A stretch of DNA of 64,000 nt from Rhizobiales bacterium Ga0077525 (GTDB lineage: Bacteria; Pseudomonadota; Alphaproteobacteria; Rhizobiales; Xanthobacteraceae), in the NCBI GenBank assembly GCA_001464835.1, contig LNDS01000049.1:62001-126000 (forward strand), in the 5' to 3' direction. Shown one piece after another: positions 32,488 through 41,195 of the stretch. The notes under the pieces are model-generated. The model was not told the origin of the DNA. It was given only the letters and a program-made list of their open reading frames with translations, and did no database searches. Made by a program: the position numbers and the translations under genes. Position 1 is the stretch's first letter. Every line of letters begins with the position of its first letter.

Positions 32488-34464
32488 ATGTTCAAAACCG
32501 TCCTCATCGCCAATCGCGGCGAAATCGCCTGCCGCATCATCCGCACCGCGAAGCGGCTCGGCCTGCGGACGGTCGCGGTCTATTCGGAGGCTGACGCCAA
32601 GGCGCTGCACGTCAAGCTCGCCGACGAGGTGCACGCAATCGGTCCCGCGGCCGCCGCACAAAGCTATCTCGCCGCCGAAAAAATCATCGCCGCGGCAAAA
32701 GCGGCGCGCGCCGACTGCATTCACCCCGGCTACGGCTTCCTGTCGGAAAACGCCGCCTTTGCGCAATCGGTTGCTGACGCTGGCATCGCCTTCATCGGCC
32801 CGCCGCCGTCGGCAATGCTGGCCATGGGGCTCAAGGACCGCGCCAAGGCGCTGATGGAGAAAGCCGGCGTGCCGGTGGTGCCGGGCTATCACGGCGAACG
32901 GCAGGAAGCGAAATTCCTCAAGGAGAAAGCCTACGAGATCGGCTATCCGGTTCTGATCAAGGCGGTCGCCGGCGGCGGCGGCAAGGGCATGCGCCGCGTC
33001 GATCGTCACGCCGATTTCGACACCGCGCTGGAAGGCGCGCAGCGCGAGGCGCAATCGGCTTTCGGCGACGCCCGCGTGCTGATCGAGAAGTACATCACCG
33101 CGCCGCGCCACATCGAGATGCAGGTCTTCGCCGACACGCACGGCAACGCCATTCATCTCAACGAGCGCGATTGTTCGCTGCAACGCCGCCACCAGAAAGT
33201 CATCGAGGAAGCGCCGGCCCCCGGCATGAGCGCCGCCTTGCGCGCCGAGATGGGCAATGCCGCGGTCGCCGCCGCCAAGGCGTGCGGTTACGTTGGCGCC
33301 GGCACTATTGAATTCATTGCCGACGGCGCCGGCGGCCTCAAGAGTGGCGGGTTCTGGTTCATGGAAATGAACACGCGGCTTCAGGTCGAGCATCCGGTGA
33401 CCGAAGCCATCACCGGCCTCGATCTGGTCGAATGGCAATTCCAGATCGCCGCCGGAGAAAAGCTGCCGCTCAAGCAGGATCAGGTGCCGCTCAACGGCCA
33501 CGCCGTCGAGGCGCGGCTTTATGCCGAGGATCCGGAACGCGGCTTTTTGCCATCGACCGGCAAATTGATCGCGCTGAAATTTCCCGACGGCGAGGGGCTT
33601 CGCGTCGATACCGGCGTTACGGTCGGCGACGAGGTGACGCCGTTCTACGATCCGATGATCGCCAAGGTGATTGCGCAGGGCAAAACCCGCGAGCAGGCGC
33701 TCGGCGTGCTGGCCAATGCGCTCGACACCACGATTGTCGCCGGCCCGCGCAGCAATGCCGGCTTTCTGGCGGCTTTGTGCCGCGCGCCGCAATTTCGCAC
33801 CGGCAATTTCGATACCGGCTTCATCGACGCCAACCTCGACGCGCTTGGCGCCACGCCGCAAGGTTTGGACAAGGCCGCCGCTGCGCTCGGCGCGCGCGAA
33901 CTCTTGACGCGCGAGCGCGCCCGCATTGCCGACCAGATCGAGCGCGATGCCGACGCCGCGCGGTCGCCGCACACGTCACCCTGGGACGCCGATGACGGCT
34001 TCCAGCTGTCCGGCCCGCGCCGCCAGATCGTGCCGATCCTCGCCGATGGCGAAAAGGTCACGGCGCAGGTGATGCAGGAGGCGCGCATGACCACGGTGAC
34101 CATTGACGGAATTGCCGCCGCGGCCGACGCCGTTGCCGCCGTTGCGACAAGTGACTCTGTTTACGTTTTGCGCCATGGCCGCCAGACCAAGGTCGCGTTC
34201 CGCGATCTGTCGCTCGACGAAGGCGGCGATGGCCTGGGCGGCGGCACGGTGCGCGCGCCGATGCACGGCAAGGTGCTGGCGGTGCTGGTAGATGAGGGCG
34301 CGTCCGTCACGCGCGGCCAGCGGCTCGCCATCATCGAGGCAATGAAGATGGAGCATACGCTTGTTGCGCCGCTTGACGGCACGGTGTCGGAAATCGCCGT
34401 CACCAAGGACGACCAGGTGGCGGAGGGCGCGAAGATGATTGTGATCGAGGCCACGAAGGACTGA
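32488..34464 (+). CDS. mccA: Methylcrotonyl-CoA carboxylase, biotin-containing (alpha) subunit
   Basis: 658 aa. Biotin carboxylase N-terminal half (Rossmann start FKTVLIANRGEIACRI, ATP-grasp GGGGKGMR, EMNTRLQVEHPVTE) carboxylates biotin with bicarbonate and ATP. The C-terminal biotinyl domain carries EAMKMEH, with the biotinylated Lys at about 620. Length and the presence of a partner mccB and ivd in this window favour methylcrotonyl-CoA over propionyl- or acetyl-CoA carboxylase, but the alpha subunit alone cannot settle it. A GST gene starts 3 bases after the stop. Confidence 0.9.
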   Translation: MFKTVLIANRGEIACRIIRTAKRLGLRTVAVYSEADAKALHVKLADEVHAIGPAAAAQSYLAAEKIIAAAKAARADCIHPGYGFLSENAAFAQSVADAGIAFIGPPPSAMLAMGLKDRAKALMEKAGVPVVPGYHGERQEAKFLKEKAYEIGYPVLIKAVAGGGGKGMRRVDRHADFDTALEGAQREAQSAFGDARVLIEKYITAPRHIEMQVFADTHGNAIHLNERDCSLQRRHQKVIEEAPAPGMSAALRAEMGNAAVAAAKACGYVGAGTIEFIADGAGGLKSGGFWFMEMNTRLQVEHPVTEAITGLDLVEWQFQIAAGEKLPLKQDQVPLNGHAVEARLYAEDPERGFLPSTGKLIALKFPDGEGLRVDTGVTVGDEVTPFYDPMIAKVIAQGKTREQALGVLANALDTTIVAGPRSNAGFLAALCRAPQFRTGNFDTGFIDANLDALGATPQGLDKAAAALGARELLTRERARIADQIERDADAARSPHTSPWDADDGFQLSGPRRQIVPILADGEKVTAQVMQEARMTTVTIDGIAAAADAVAAVATSDSVYVLRHGRQTKVAFRDLSLDEGGDGLGGGTVRAPMHGKVLAVLVDEGASVTRGQRLAIIEAMKMEHTLVAPLDGTVSEIAVTKDDQVAEGAKMIVIEATKD

Positions 34465-34467
34465 CCC

Positions 34468-35091
34468 ATGCTTACGTTCTATTTCGCGCCGCACACCTGT
34501 TCGCTCGCTTCGCACATCGCGCTGGAGGACGCCGGCGCTGCCTATGAGCTGCGGCGCATCAGTTTCAAGACCACCGAGCAGCAGTCGCCGGAATATCTGA
34601 AGGTTAATCCGAAAGCTCGCGTGCCGGCTTTGGTCACGCCGCGTGGCGTCCTGACCGAGACACCGGCGATGCTTGCCTTCATCGCCCAGTCGTTTCCGGA
34701 TGCGCGGTTGGCGCCGCTCGACGACCCGTTCGCCTTTGCCGGGATACAGTCATTCAACAGCTATCTGTGCTCGACGGTGCACGTTGCGCACGCGCACCGG
34801 ATGCGCGGCTATCGCTGGACCGACGATCCTGCCGCCATCATCGCATTGCAGAAGAAGGTGCCGCAATCGGTCACCGCTTGCTTCGAAATGATTGAGCACA
34901 ACATGCTGCGCGGGCCTTGGGTCATGGGCGACAGCTACACCATCGCCGACGCGTATCTGTTTACGTTGTCGCAATGGCTGGAAGGCGACGGCGCCGATCT
35001 CTCCCGCCTGCCGCGCGTGCTGGAGCACCGCGCCCGCATGACCGAGCGCCCGAATGTGAAGAAGGCCATCGCCGTTGAGTTGGCCGAGTGA
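34468..35091 (+). CDS. Glutathione S-transferase family protein
   Basis: 207 aa. Canonical bacterial beta-type layout: LTFYFAPHTCSLASHIALEDAG with the Cys/Ser near residue 10, VNPKARVPALVTPRG and the LTETPAMLAFIA Glu-Thr pair for glutathione binding, then a helical domain with the N-capping motif YTIADAYLF. Starts 3 bases after mccA, so it is co-transcribed with it; a link to isovalerate catabolism is not established. Distinct from the tandem pair at 17-18.5 kb. Confidence 0.9.
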   Translation: MLTFYFAPHTCSLASHIALEDAGAAYELRRISFKTTEQQSPEYLKVNPKARVPALVTPRGVLTETPAMLAFIAQSFPDARLAPLDDPFAFAGIQSFNSYLCSTVHVAHAHRMRGYRWTDDPAAIIALQKKVPQSVTACFEMIEHNMLRGPWVMGDSYTIADAYLFTLSQWLEGDGADLSRLPRVLEHRARMTERPNVKKAIAVELAE

Positions 35092-35125
35092 CCGGCCCGA
35101 ATTGATTCAAGCGGATTGTCCAGGA

Positions 35126-35563
35126 ATGCCTCTCCACCTCATCAAGCTTTCCGTCGGTACCGATAGCGTTGCCGACCTCGAACACTGGATCAAGCTCAAG
35201 CTCAAGGAGCGCAAGGCCAAGGGTCAGAAGCCCGAGCGCGTCCACACCACGCGCATGGTGCCGAAGCGCGCCGCGGAATTGATCGCCGGCGGCTCGATCT
35301 ACTGGGTGATCAAGGGCCAGATCATGTGCCGCGAGCGCATCCTGGCCATCACGCCCTTCACCGACAAGGATGGCATTCACCGCTGCAAACTGGTGCTCGA
35401 TCCGAAATGCATTCCGGTCGAGCCGCGGCCGCGTCAGGCGTTCCAGGGCTGGCGCTATCTCGAGGACAAGGAAGCGCCGCGCGACCTGGCCAAGGCCGCG
35501 CCCGGTGCGGCCGCGATGCCCGAAGACATGCGGCGGGAGCTACGGGAATTGGGGTTGTTGTAA
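35126..35563 (+). CDS. DUF1489 protein
   Basis: 145 aa, cytosolic, matching the alphaproteobacterial DUF1489 family: MPLHLIKLSVG, then TRMVPKRAAELI.GGSIYWVIKGQIMCRERIL, RCKLVLDP and the PRPRQAFQGWRYL block. Function unknown. AGG lies just before ATG 35126. 34 bases after the GST stop, so possibly the last gene of the mccA transcript. A family A repeat separates it from convergent panC. Confidence 0.85.
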   Translation: MPLHLIKLSVGTDSVADLEHWIKLKLKERKAKGQKPERVHTTRMVPKRAAELIAGGSIYWVIKGQIMCRERILAITPFTDKDGIHRCKLVLDPKCIPVEPRPRQAFQGWRYLEDKEAPRDLAKAAPGAAAMPEDMRRELRELGLL

Positions 35564-35571
35564 ACTTTGGT

Positions 35572-35665
35572 GTCGTCCCCGCGAAGGCGGGGACCCAGTA
35601 CTCACAGTCTTCGCAACCCGGTAATACCGGGGTTACTGGATGCCCGCCTTCGCGGGCATGACAAC
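35572..35665. repeat. Dispersed palindromic repeat, family A
   Basis: GTCGTCCCCGCGAAGGCGGGGACCCAGTA at one end and TACTGGATGCCCGCCTTCGCGGGCATGAC at the other, with an inner hairpin around CCCGGTAATACCGGGG. It fills almost all of the space between the convergent DUF1489 and panC genes, where it probably also serves as a bidirectional terminator. Confidence 0.85.
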
Positions 35666-35668
35666 CTT

Positions 35669-36520
35669 TTACACCCCCAGATTATCGATCAGCCTTGTCG
35701 TACCGATTTTCGCCGCCACCAAGAGCCTGATCGGCCCGTCCTTCAGCGTCGCGACCGGCGCCAAGGTCGCGGCGTGGCGCCCCTCCAGATAATCGACCGC
35801 AAACTCGGCCTGCCGGATATGCATGCGGCCTTCTTCCAGCACCATGGCGATCGGCTCGCCGGCCTTGATGCGCGCGGCGCAATTCTTCAGGGTGCGATAC
35901 AAGACCGGCGCGTGGCGGCGCTCGAGCTCGCTGAGGTAGACGTTGCGCGACGACATCGCCAGGCCGTCCTTCTCGCGCACGGTGGCCATGCCGATCACTT
36001 TCAGCGGCAGGTCGAGATCTTTGGCCATTTGCGTGACGACGCGCAATTGCTGGTAGTCCTTCTGGCCGAACATCGCGTAATCGGGCGTCACCTGCGTGAA
36101 CAGCTTGGCCACGACCGTGGCGACGCCGCCGAAAAAATGCGGACGGAATTTGTCTTCCAGCCCGGCCAAAGCCGCGCCTTCCGGCGCCAGCCTTGTGGCA
36201 AATCCTTGTGGATACATCGTGGCCGGCGAAGGCGCCCAGACCAGATCGGCCTTCGCTTCGGTCAGCGCTTCTATGTCTTTTTTTATGGTGCGCGGATAGG
36301 AGCCGAAATCCTCGGTCGGCGCGAACTGCGTCGGATTGACGAAAATCGACACGACCACGCGGTCGGCGCGCTTTTGCCCCTCACGAACCAGCGCCAGATG
36401 ACCGCGATGCAGCGCGCCCATGGTCGGCACCAAAGCGACGGTCTCGCGGTTTTTACGATAGCGCGCGATTTCACGGCGTAGCGCCGCAATTGTGTGCACA
36501 AGGATCGGAGGTTTCGCCAT
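35669..36520 (-). CDS. panC: Pantothenate synthetase PanC
   Basis: Joins D-pantoate and beta-alanine with ATP to make pantothenate, the vitamin precursor of CoA. 283 aa. The nucleotidyltransferase blocks are complete: [15 protein letters not shown] (HxGH motif), [43 protein letters not shown] and [10 protein letters not shown]. Alone on its strand; panB is not in the window. mipZ starts 162 bases away, divergently. Confidence 0.97.
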   Translation of the reverse strand: MAKPPILVHTIAALRREIARYRKNRETVALVPTMGALHRGHLALVREGQKRADRVVVSIFVNPTQFAPTEDFGSYPRTIKKDIEALTEAKADLVWAPSPATMYPQGFATRLAPEGAALAGLEDKFRPHFFGGVATVVAKLFTQVTPDYAMFGQKDYQQLRVVTQMAKDLDLPLKVIGMATVREKDGLAMSSRNVYLSELERRHAPVLYRTLKNCAARIKAGEPIAMVLEEGRMHIRQAEFAVDYLEGRHAATLAPVATLKDGPIRLLVAAKIGTTRLIDNLGV

Positions 36521-36681
36521 CGCTCTACTCGCTGGATCGCCTGTCGGGTTCCTGTCATGGAACGGAGATAGATTTAACAGCCGGCGTTAACCACGGCCAT
36601 GCGGATTAATGGTTAAAGTGTGATAAACTTGACTAAACTACCGCAATTAATGGACTATCGGCGCACCAAAGGACGCCCTTA

Positions 36682-37602
36682 ATGCTGGTCCAACCGATCA
36701 AAAGTAGCACGCAGTCAGCCCACGTTGTCGTTCTCGGCAACGAGAAGGGCGGCTCCGGCAAATCGACCACGGCGCTGCATATCGCGGTCGCGTTGCTCAA
36801 GGCCGGCCAGCGCGTCGCCACCATCGATCTCGACTCGCGCCAGCAGAGCTTCACCCACTACATCGAGAACCGACGCGCCTGGGCCGAACGCGCCCGCGTC
36901 AAGCTCGAACTGCCGACGCATTACTGCGTGCCGCGCTCCGACACCAATTCGGTCGAGGCCAACGAGGCGAACGAGTTCAACGGATTCTCCAAGGCGATCG
37001 CCGCGATCGAACATACGCACGACGTCGTCATCATCGACACGCCCGGCAACGACACCTATCTCATGCGCCTCGCGCATTCGATGGCCGACACGCTGGTCAC
37101 GCCGCTCAACGACAGCTTCGTCGATTTTGACGTTCTCGCCACGCTCGACCCGACCGATTTCACTGTTACCGGCGAAAGCCACTACGCCTCGATGGTGCGC
37201 AATGCGCGCCGCCAGCGCCGCCTGGTCGATGGCCGCCTGACCGACTGGATCGTGGTGCGCAACCGTTTATCAACGCTCGGCTCGCGCAACAAGAAGCTGG
37301 TCGGCGAGGGCATCAACGAACTCGGCAAGCGCATGGGCTTCCGCACCGTCGACGGTTTCGCCGAGCGCGTTGTCTATCGTGAATTCTTCCCGCGCGGGCT
37401 GACCGCCTTCGACGATCTCGACGAGGCGACTTTAGGCACCCGTCCAAACATGTCGCATCTGACCGCGCGCGAGGAAGTCATAGCGCTCCTGAACGCGCTG
37501 CATCTGCCGATGTCGGAAAACGGCAAGCGCCGCGCCGCCGCCCGCGCCGAATGGTATTCGGTCATGGACGAGCCGTTGCAGGTCCACGACCTCCTGGCCT
37601 GA
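36682..37602 (+). CDS. mipZ: Division-site ATPase MipZ
   Basis: ParA-like ATPase that forms a gradient from the poles with ParB and inhibits FtsZ assembly, placing the division plane at mid-cell in alphaproteobacteria. 306 aa: deviant Walker A NEKGGSGKST (about 20-29), Asp of the switch I region TIDLDSRQQS, Walker B VVIIDTPG, and the family-specific NRLSTLGSRNKK and EFFPRGLT blocks. The upstream region is AT-rich with several TTAA/TTAAC half-sites, but not at the CtrA spacing. Confidence 0.95.
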   Translation: MLVQPIKSSTQSAHVVVLGNEKGGSGKSTTALHIAVALLKAGQRVATIDLDSRQQSFTHYIENRRAWAERARVKLELPTHYCVPRSDTNSVEANEANEFNGFSKAIAAIEHTHDVVIIDTPGNDTYLMRLAHSMADTLVTPLNDSFVDFDVLATLDPTDFTVTGESHYASMVRNARRQRRLVDGRLTDWIVVRNRLSTLGSRNKKLVGEGINELGKRMGFRTVDGFAERVVYREFFPRGLTAFDDLDEATLGTRPNMSHLTAREEVIALLNALHLPMSENGKRRAAARAEWYSVMDEPLQVHDLLA

Positions 37603-37611
37603 TCCGTCAAC

Positions 37612-37652
37612 CTGAGGTGCGAGCGTGCAAGCACGCGAGCCTCAAGGATGGA
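37612..37652. repeat. Short palindromic repeat, CCTGAGG/CCTCAAGG type
   Basis: CCTGAGGTGCGAGCGTGC and GCACGCGAGCCTCAAGG pair with a 2-base loop right after the mipZ stop. The layout resembles a rhizobial intergenic repeat and may terminate mipZ. Confidence 0.6.
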
Positions 37653-37670
37653 CGGCGGCTACCCGCCGTT

Positions 37671-37763
37671 CGTCCCCGCGAAAGCGGCGACCCAGGGGTC
37701 ACAAAAAAAAAGGCCTTCATTATGTCGCACTGGCCCCCCGCTTTCGCGGGGGCGAACGGATGA
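37671..37763. repeat. Dispersed palindromic repeat, family A (degenerate)
   Basis: CGTCCCCGCGAAAGCGGCGACCCAG at the left and TGGCCCCCCGCTTTCGCGGGGGCGAACGG at the right, with an A9 tract (37693-37701) in the middle. One base in the left arm spoils the perfect hairpin seen in the other copies. Confidence 0.7.
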
Positions 37764-37809
37764 TTATCTCTGCCATCGACGAGTCCCAAATCGGTGTAGA
37801 CTTAAGGCC

Positions 37810-38544
37810 ATGAGCGCCCCGACCCGCAAAGACACCTCGACCCAACATCAGGCTCCGGCCAAACCGTCATCGCGCCCGGAGATCGACGCTTTTCTGGAAA
37901 AAGTGAAAGGGCTCGGCCCCGCGGCGACCGCCGGCAAGCGCGGGCGGCTGATTTTCGCGCTCGATGCGACGATGAGCCGGCAGCCGACCTGGGATTCGGC
38001 CTGCGCCCTTCAGGCCGACATGTTCCGCGAGGCGGCGTCGATCGGCGGGCTCGATATCCAGTTGCTCTATTTCCGCGGCTTGAGCGAATGCCGCGCCTCC
38101 GGCTGGGTGGCGGACGCCGACAAATTGGCGTCGCTGATGCAGCGCATCGATTGCCGCGGCGGCCACACCCAGATCGGCAAGGTCCTGAGCCACGCCCGTC
38201 AGGAACAGGCGCGCCAGCGTGTGCAGGCTCTGGTTTTCGTCGGCGACGCCATGGAAGAGGGCATTGACGATCTCGCCCATGCCGCCGGCGAACTCGGCCT
38301 GCTCGGTGTGCCTGTGTTCATGTTCCAGGAAGGCGGAGACCCGGTGGCGGAAACCGCCTACCGTGAGATCGCGCGGCTGTCGCGCGGCGCCTATTGCCGC
38401 TTCGATACCGGCTCGGCGGCGCAATTGGCCGAACTGCTGCGCGCGGTCGCAGCCTATGCTGCCGGCGGCATCAAGGCTCTGTCCGACTTGTCGGCGCGCA
38501 AGGCCGGCGGCGCGCGGCTGCTGCTCGCGCAGATGAAGAATTAG
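37810..38544 (+). CDS. Cytosolic VWA-domain protein
   Basis: 244 aa. After a polar 40-residue N-terminus, a von Willebrand A fold: the MIDAS motif FALDATMS (D-x-T-x-S form) near residue 56, CRGGHTQIGKVL with the later Thr, and LVFVGDAMEEG supplying the last Asp. No signal peptide or membrane helix. It is followed after 3 bases by a membrane J-domain gene, an arrangement suggesting one unit. Function unknown; substrate or client recognition for the chaperone-like partner is inference. Confidence 0.8.
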   Translation: MSAPTRKDTSTQHQAPAKPSSRPEIDAFLEKVKGLGPAATAGKRGRLIFALDATMSRQPTWDSACALQADMFREAASIGGLDIQLLYFRGLSECRASGWVADADKLASLMQRIDCRGGHTQIGKVLSHARQEQARQRVQALVFVGDAMEEGIDDLAHAAGELGLLGVPVFMFQEGGDPVAETAYREIARLSRGAYCRFDTGSAAQLAELLRAVAAYAAGGIKALSDLSARKAGGARLLLAQMKN

Positions 38545-38547
38545 CGC

Positions 38548-39243
38548 ATGCTTATTTTCGGTTTGCTCGCACTGGTGATCGGTCTGTGGGTACTTCACAA
38601 AGTATCCAAGGTCGATCCGCGCCTCGGCGCCCGCGTCATCAAGGCCAGCGGCGGCCTGGCGTCGCTCGGCCTTGCCGTTTTCCTCGGCATCCGCGGCCAG
38701 ATTGGCATCGCCATTCCGGTTGGAATCTTCGGGCTGGGATTGCTCGGCTGGGTGCCGTTCGGCCCGGCCGGGTTTTCCGATCGGACCGAAAAGAAAACCG
38801 GCCAGACCTCGCGCGTGCGCACGGCCTATATCGAAATGGCGCTCGATCACGACAGCGGCGCGATGGGCGGGCTGGTGCTGGCCGGCCGTTTCCAGGGCCG
38901 GACCTTCGAAAGCCTCGATCTCACGGCGCTGATCGAGCTTCTTACCGAAGTCGACGAGGAAAGCCGCGCGCTGCTAGTTCCGTATCTTGACCGCCGGGAC
39001 CCCGGCTGGAGTGAACACGCGCAGCGTGACGCGGCACCGGGGCGGGGCGCGGCGAGCAACGGCAAAATGTCGGAACAGGAGGCCTATCAGATCCTTGGCC
39101 TGGAAGCTGGCGCGAGCGCCGACGCCATCGGCCGCGCGCACCGCACGCTGATGAAGAAATTCCATCCCGACCAGGGGGGCTCGACGTATCTCGCGGCTCG
39201 TATCAATGAAGCCAAAGAAATTCTGCTTCGTCGCCATCGCTGA
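38548..39243 (+). CDS. Membrane-anchored J-domain protein (DjlA/TIM14-like)
   Basis: 231 aa. Two hydrophobic segments (about residues 1-18 and 33-70), then a cytosolic region, and a C-terminal J domain (about 172-231) with AYQILGLEAGASADAIGRAHRTLMKKFHPDQGGSTYLAARINEAKEIL. The HPD tripeptide needed to stimulate DnaK is intact. J domain at the C-terminus after membrane helices, with HPDQGG, is the TIM14/Pam18-like plan. Three bases after the VWA gene, so co-expressed. Would recruit DnaK to the membrane. Confidence 0.85.
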   Translation: MLIFGLLALVIGLWVLHKVSKVDPRLGARVIKASGGLASLGLAVFLGIRGQIGIAIPVGIFGLGLLGWVPFGPAGFSDRTEKKTGQTSRVRTAYIEMALDHDSGAMGGLVLAGRFQGRTFESLDLTALIELLTEVDEESRALLVPYLDRRDPGWSEHAQRDAAPGRGAASNGKMSEQEAYQILGLEAGASADAIGRAHRTLMKKFHPDQGGSTYLAARINEAKEILLRRHR

Positions 39244-39358
39244 TGTACTCCAGACATACCATCATCAGCGGCTCCTGAACTGTTGACTTGCAAACCCGTT
39301 ATCGACGCGCGTTTCTTGTTATTGGGCGCGCCCCGTTATCGGGGTCGCGCGGCAGGCT

Positions 39359-40927
39359 CTAGTTCTTCAGCAGCATGCAGGGAATTTCGCTGCGCTTGAG
39401 ATTCTTGCAGGCATTCTCGGCCTGGTCCTTGTCGAGCCCGGCAAAGCGTGCGCGGTACAGCGACTTGTCGCCCTTGGCGATTTTTTCGGTGAACGGATCG
39501 GCCTTGCCGAGTTGTTCCTTCGCCTTGGTTTGCGCCGTGCTCAGGCGCTCCTTGGCGTTGTCTTCGTCGGGGAAGGCGCCGACCTGGATCATCCAGCCGC
39601 CGCGTGCTCTGGCGGCGTGTTCGGCAGTGGAAGCCGGCGTGGCGGCAGCCGCCGGTACCGGCACTTTATCGCCGGCGGCGGCAAGCTGTGGTCCGCGCGA
39701 AGGCTTGATCTCACTGACCGGCAAGACGCCGAGAATGCCCGGCGCGGCGCCCGGCGGCTGCGGCGGCAGTTCGCTTTTCACCGTGGCGACGGTGGTGACG
39801 CTGGCGGTATTGGCCGGGGGCGGGGTGAGCTTGCGGCTGTCGGAGGGCAGCGCGGAAAGCGCCGCCATGCGCGTTCCGGCGGCGACGTTGACGGTCTTGA
39901 CCGCGATTGGCTTGATCGGTTCGGTCGAGCCGAGCGATGGCCCGCCTTGCGATGTCGCAACCATGTCCTCGCGCGGATCGCGCTGCGGCGCCGGCGGTTT
40001 GGCCGGCAATTTGTTCTCAGCCATGGCGGTGCCTTCGGCAACGGGCGGCGCGGTGCGATTGATCGAGGCGGTGGCGATGTGCCCTTCGATCAGGCCGCGC
40101 ACGCGGGCATCGCGCGCTTTGGCGGTGTGGCCGCCGAACACGACAGCGATGACGTAGCGGTTGTTGCGCTTCACCGAGGTGACGATGTTGAAACCGGAGG
40201 CGTTGATATAGCCGGTCTTGATGCCGTCGACGCCATCGACCGCACCGAGCAGCCGATTGTGACTGCGCATCATCTTGCCGCGAAACGAGAACGCGCGCGT
40301 GGAGAAATAATGATAGTAATTCGGGAACCGTTCCTGAATGGCGCGGCCGAGCAGCGCCTGGTCGCGCGCGGTGGTGACTTGATCTTCGTCGGGCAGGCCG
40401 GAGGCATTGCGGTAGGTGGTCTGCGACATGCCGAGCGCGCGCGCCTTGGCCGTCATCATGCGGCCGAACGTGGGCTCGTCGCCGCCGATGGCTTCGCCGA
40501 CAACCACGGCGACGTCGTTGGCGGACTTGGTGACGATGGCGCGGATCGCGGTTTCGACCTGAATGGTTTCGCCGGGCTTGAGGGCGAGTTTCGACGGCGC
40601 CTGCACCGCGGCGTGCGCGGATACCGGAAGTTCCGTATTCAGCTTGAGCTTGCCGGCTTCGAGACGCTCGAACAGCATATAGAGCGTCATGATCTTGGTC
40701 AGCGATGCCGGATGGCGGATGCTGTCGGCGTTGGTCTGCTGAAGGATCTTGCCGGAATTGGCGTCGACGACGATCGAGGCCTGGGGGGGCGAGTATGCGA
40801 CGGCCTTGCGCGCACGCTTGCCGCGGGCATCGGCGTCTCCGGCAGTCGCTGCGACGAACACCAGCACTGCCAGGCCGAAGGCGCCCAAACGGAGACAACG
40901 TTGAACATGGCCTCCGCAACGCGACAT
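39359..40927 (-). CDS. D-alanyl-D-alanine carboxypeptidase with C-terminal SPOR domain
   Basis: Penicillin-binding protein (DacA-like) that trims the terminal D-Ala of peptidoglycan stem peptides. 522 aa: signal peptide, peptidase S11 domain with SLTK (SxxK), SAND (SxN) and KTG motifs in order, a long Ala/Pro-rich linker, and a SPOR domain (about 440-522, GGWMIQVGAFPDEDNAKERL) that binds denuded septal glycan. SPOR targeting implies work at the division site. Convergent with the J-domain gene. Confidence 0.93.
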   Translation of the reverse strand: MSRCGGHVQRCLRLGAFGLAVLVFVAATAGDADARGKRARKAVAYSPPQASIVVDANSGKILQQTNADSIRHPASLTKIMTLYMLFERLEAGKLKLNTELPVSAHAAVQAPSKLALKPGETIQVETAIRAIVTKSANDVAVVVGEAIGGDEPTFGRMMTAKARALGMSQTTYRNASGLPDEDQVTTARDQALLGRAIQERFPNYYHYFSTRAFSFRGKMMRSHNRLLGAVDGVDGIKTGYINASGFNIVTSVKRNNRYVIAVVFGGHTAKARDARVRGLIEGHIATASINRTAPPVAEGTAMAENKLPAKPPAPQRDPREDMVATSQGGPSLGSTEPIKPIAVKTVNVAAGTRMAALSALPSDSRKLTPPPANTASVTTVATVKSELPPQPPGAAPGILGVLPVSEIKPSRGPQLAAAGDKVPVPAAAATPASTAEHAARARGGWMIQVGAFPDEDNAKERLSTAQTKAKEQLGKADPFTEKIAKGDKSLYRARFAGLDKDQAENACKNLKRSEIPCMLLKN

Positions 40928-41072
40928 CTGCGCTCCCCAACCCCGGATATGAAATCTACCTAGGCCGCCATCGTGGCCAATTTATAGCGCATTTGCAGCG
41001 CAAGAACTGACAAACGTAGGAGAACGCGGTTTACAAAATCTTAAGCCATGTCACTGATTTTGTGGTAAATTT

Positions 41073-41111
41073 CGCACTGCAATATAATAATTGACATTAT
41101 TGTGCAGTGCG
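41073..41111. promoter_or_regulatory. Candidate PhaR-type operator overlapping the phasin promoter
   Basis: CGCACTGCA (41073-41081) and TGCAGTGCG (41103-41111) are a perfect 9-bp inverted repeat; inside lie AATAAT and ATTATT around the -35. TGC/GCA-rich dyads are the sites of the PHB-sensing repressor PhaR in other alphaproteobacteria. Binding would cover the -35 and spacer of the promoter at 41091. Confidence 0.55.
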
Positions 41112-41118
41112 GTATAAA
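41091..41118 (+). promoter_or_regulatory. Sigma70-type promoter of the phasin gene
   Basis: TTGACA (41091-41096), 16-bp spacer, TATAAA (41113-41118), close to consensus and unusual for a high-GC genome; 77 bases before the ATG. Suggests strong expression unless repressed. Confidence 0.7.
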
Positions 41119-41195
41119 GCGTCCGTACCCGGGATAGGCCGGGACCATCGATAGCACATTGGCTCCGCTCCGTGCGGGCCGGGAAAGGATGCACA

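Noticed and set aside
32251..33972. 573-codon frame antisense to mccA
   Set aside because: Shadow; no motif, and the biotin carboxylase reading is certain.
36559..36588. GGAAC...CGTT before mipZ
   Set aside because: Spacer is 21 bases, too long for an EcfG promoter.
36571..36660. Several TTAA/TTAAC half-sites before mipZ, suggestive of CtrA
   Set aside because: No pair has the required 7-bp spacing; one pair is spaced 9 and another 3. AT-rich promoter explains it.
39512..40963. 483-codon plus-strand frame over the D,D-carboxypeptidase gene
   Set aside because: Shadow; the minus strand has signal peptide, SxxK, SxN, KTG and SPOR.
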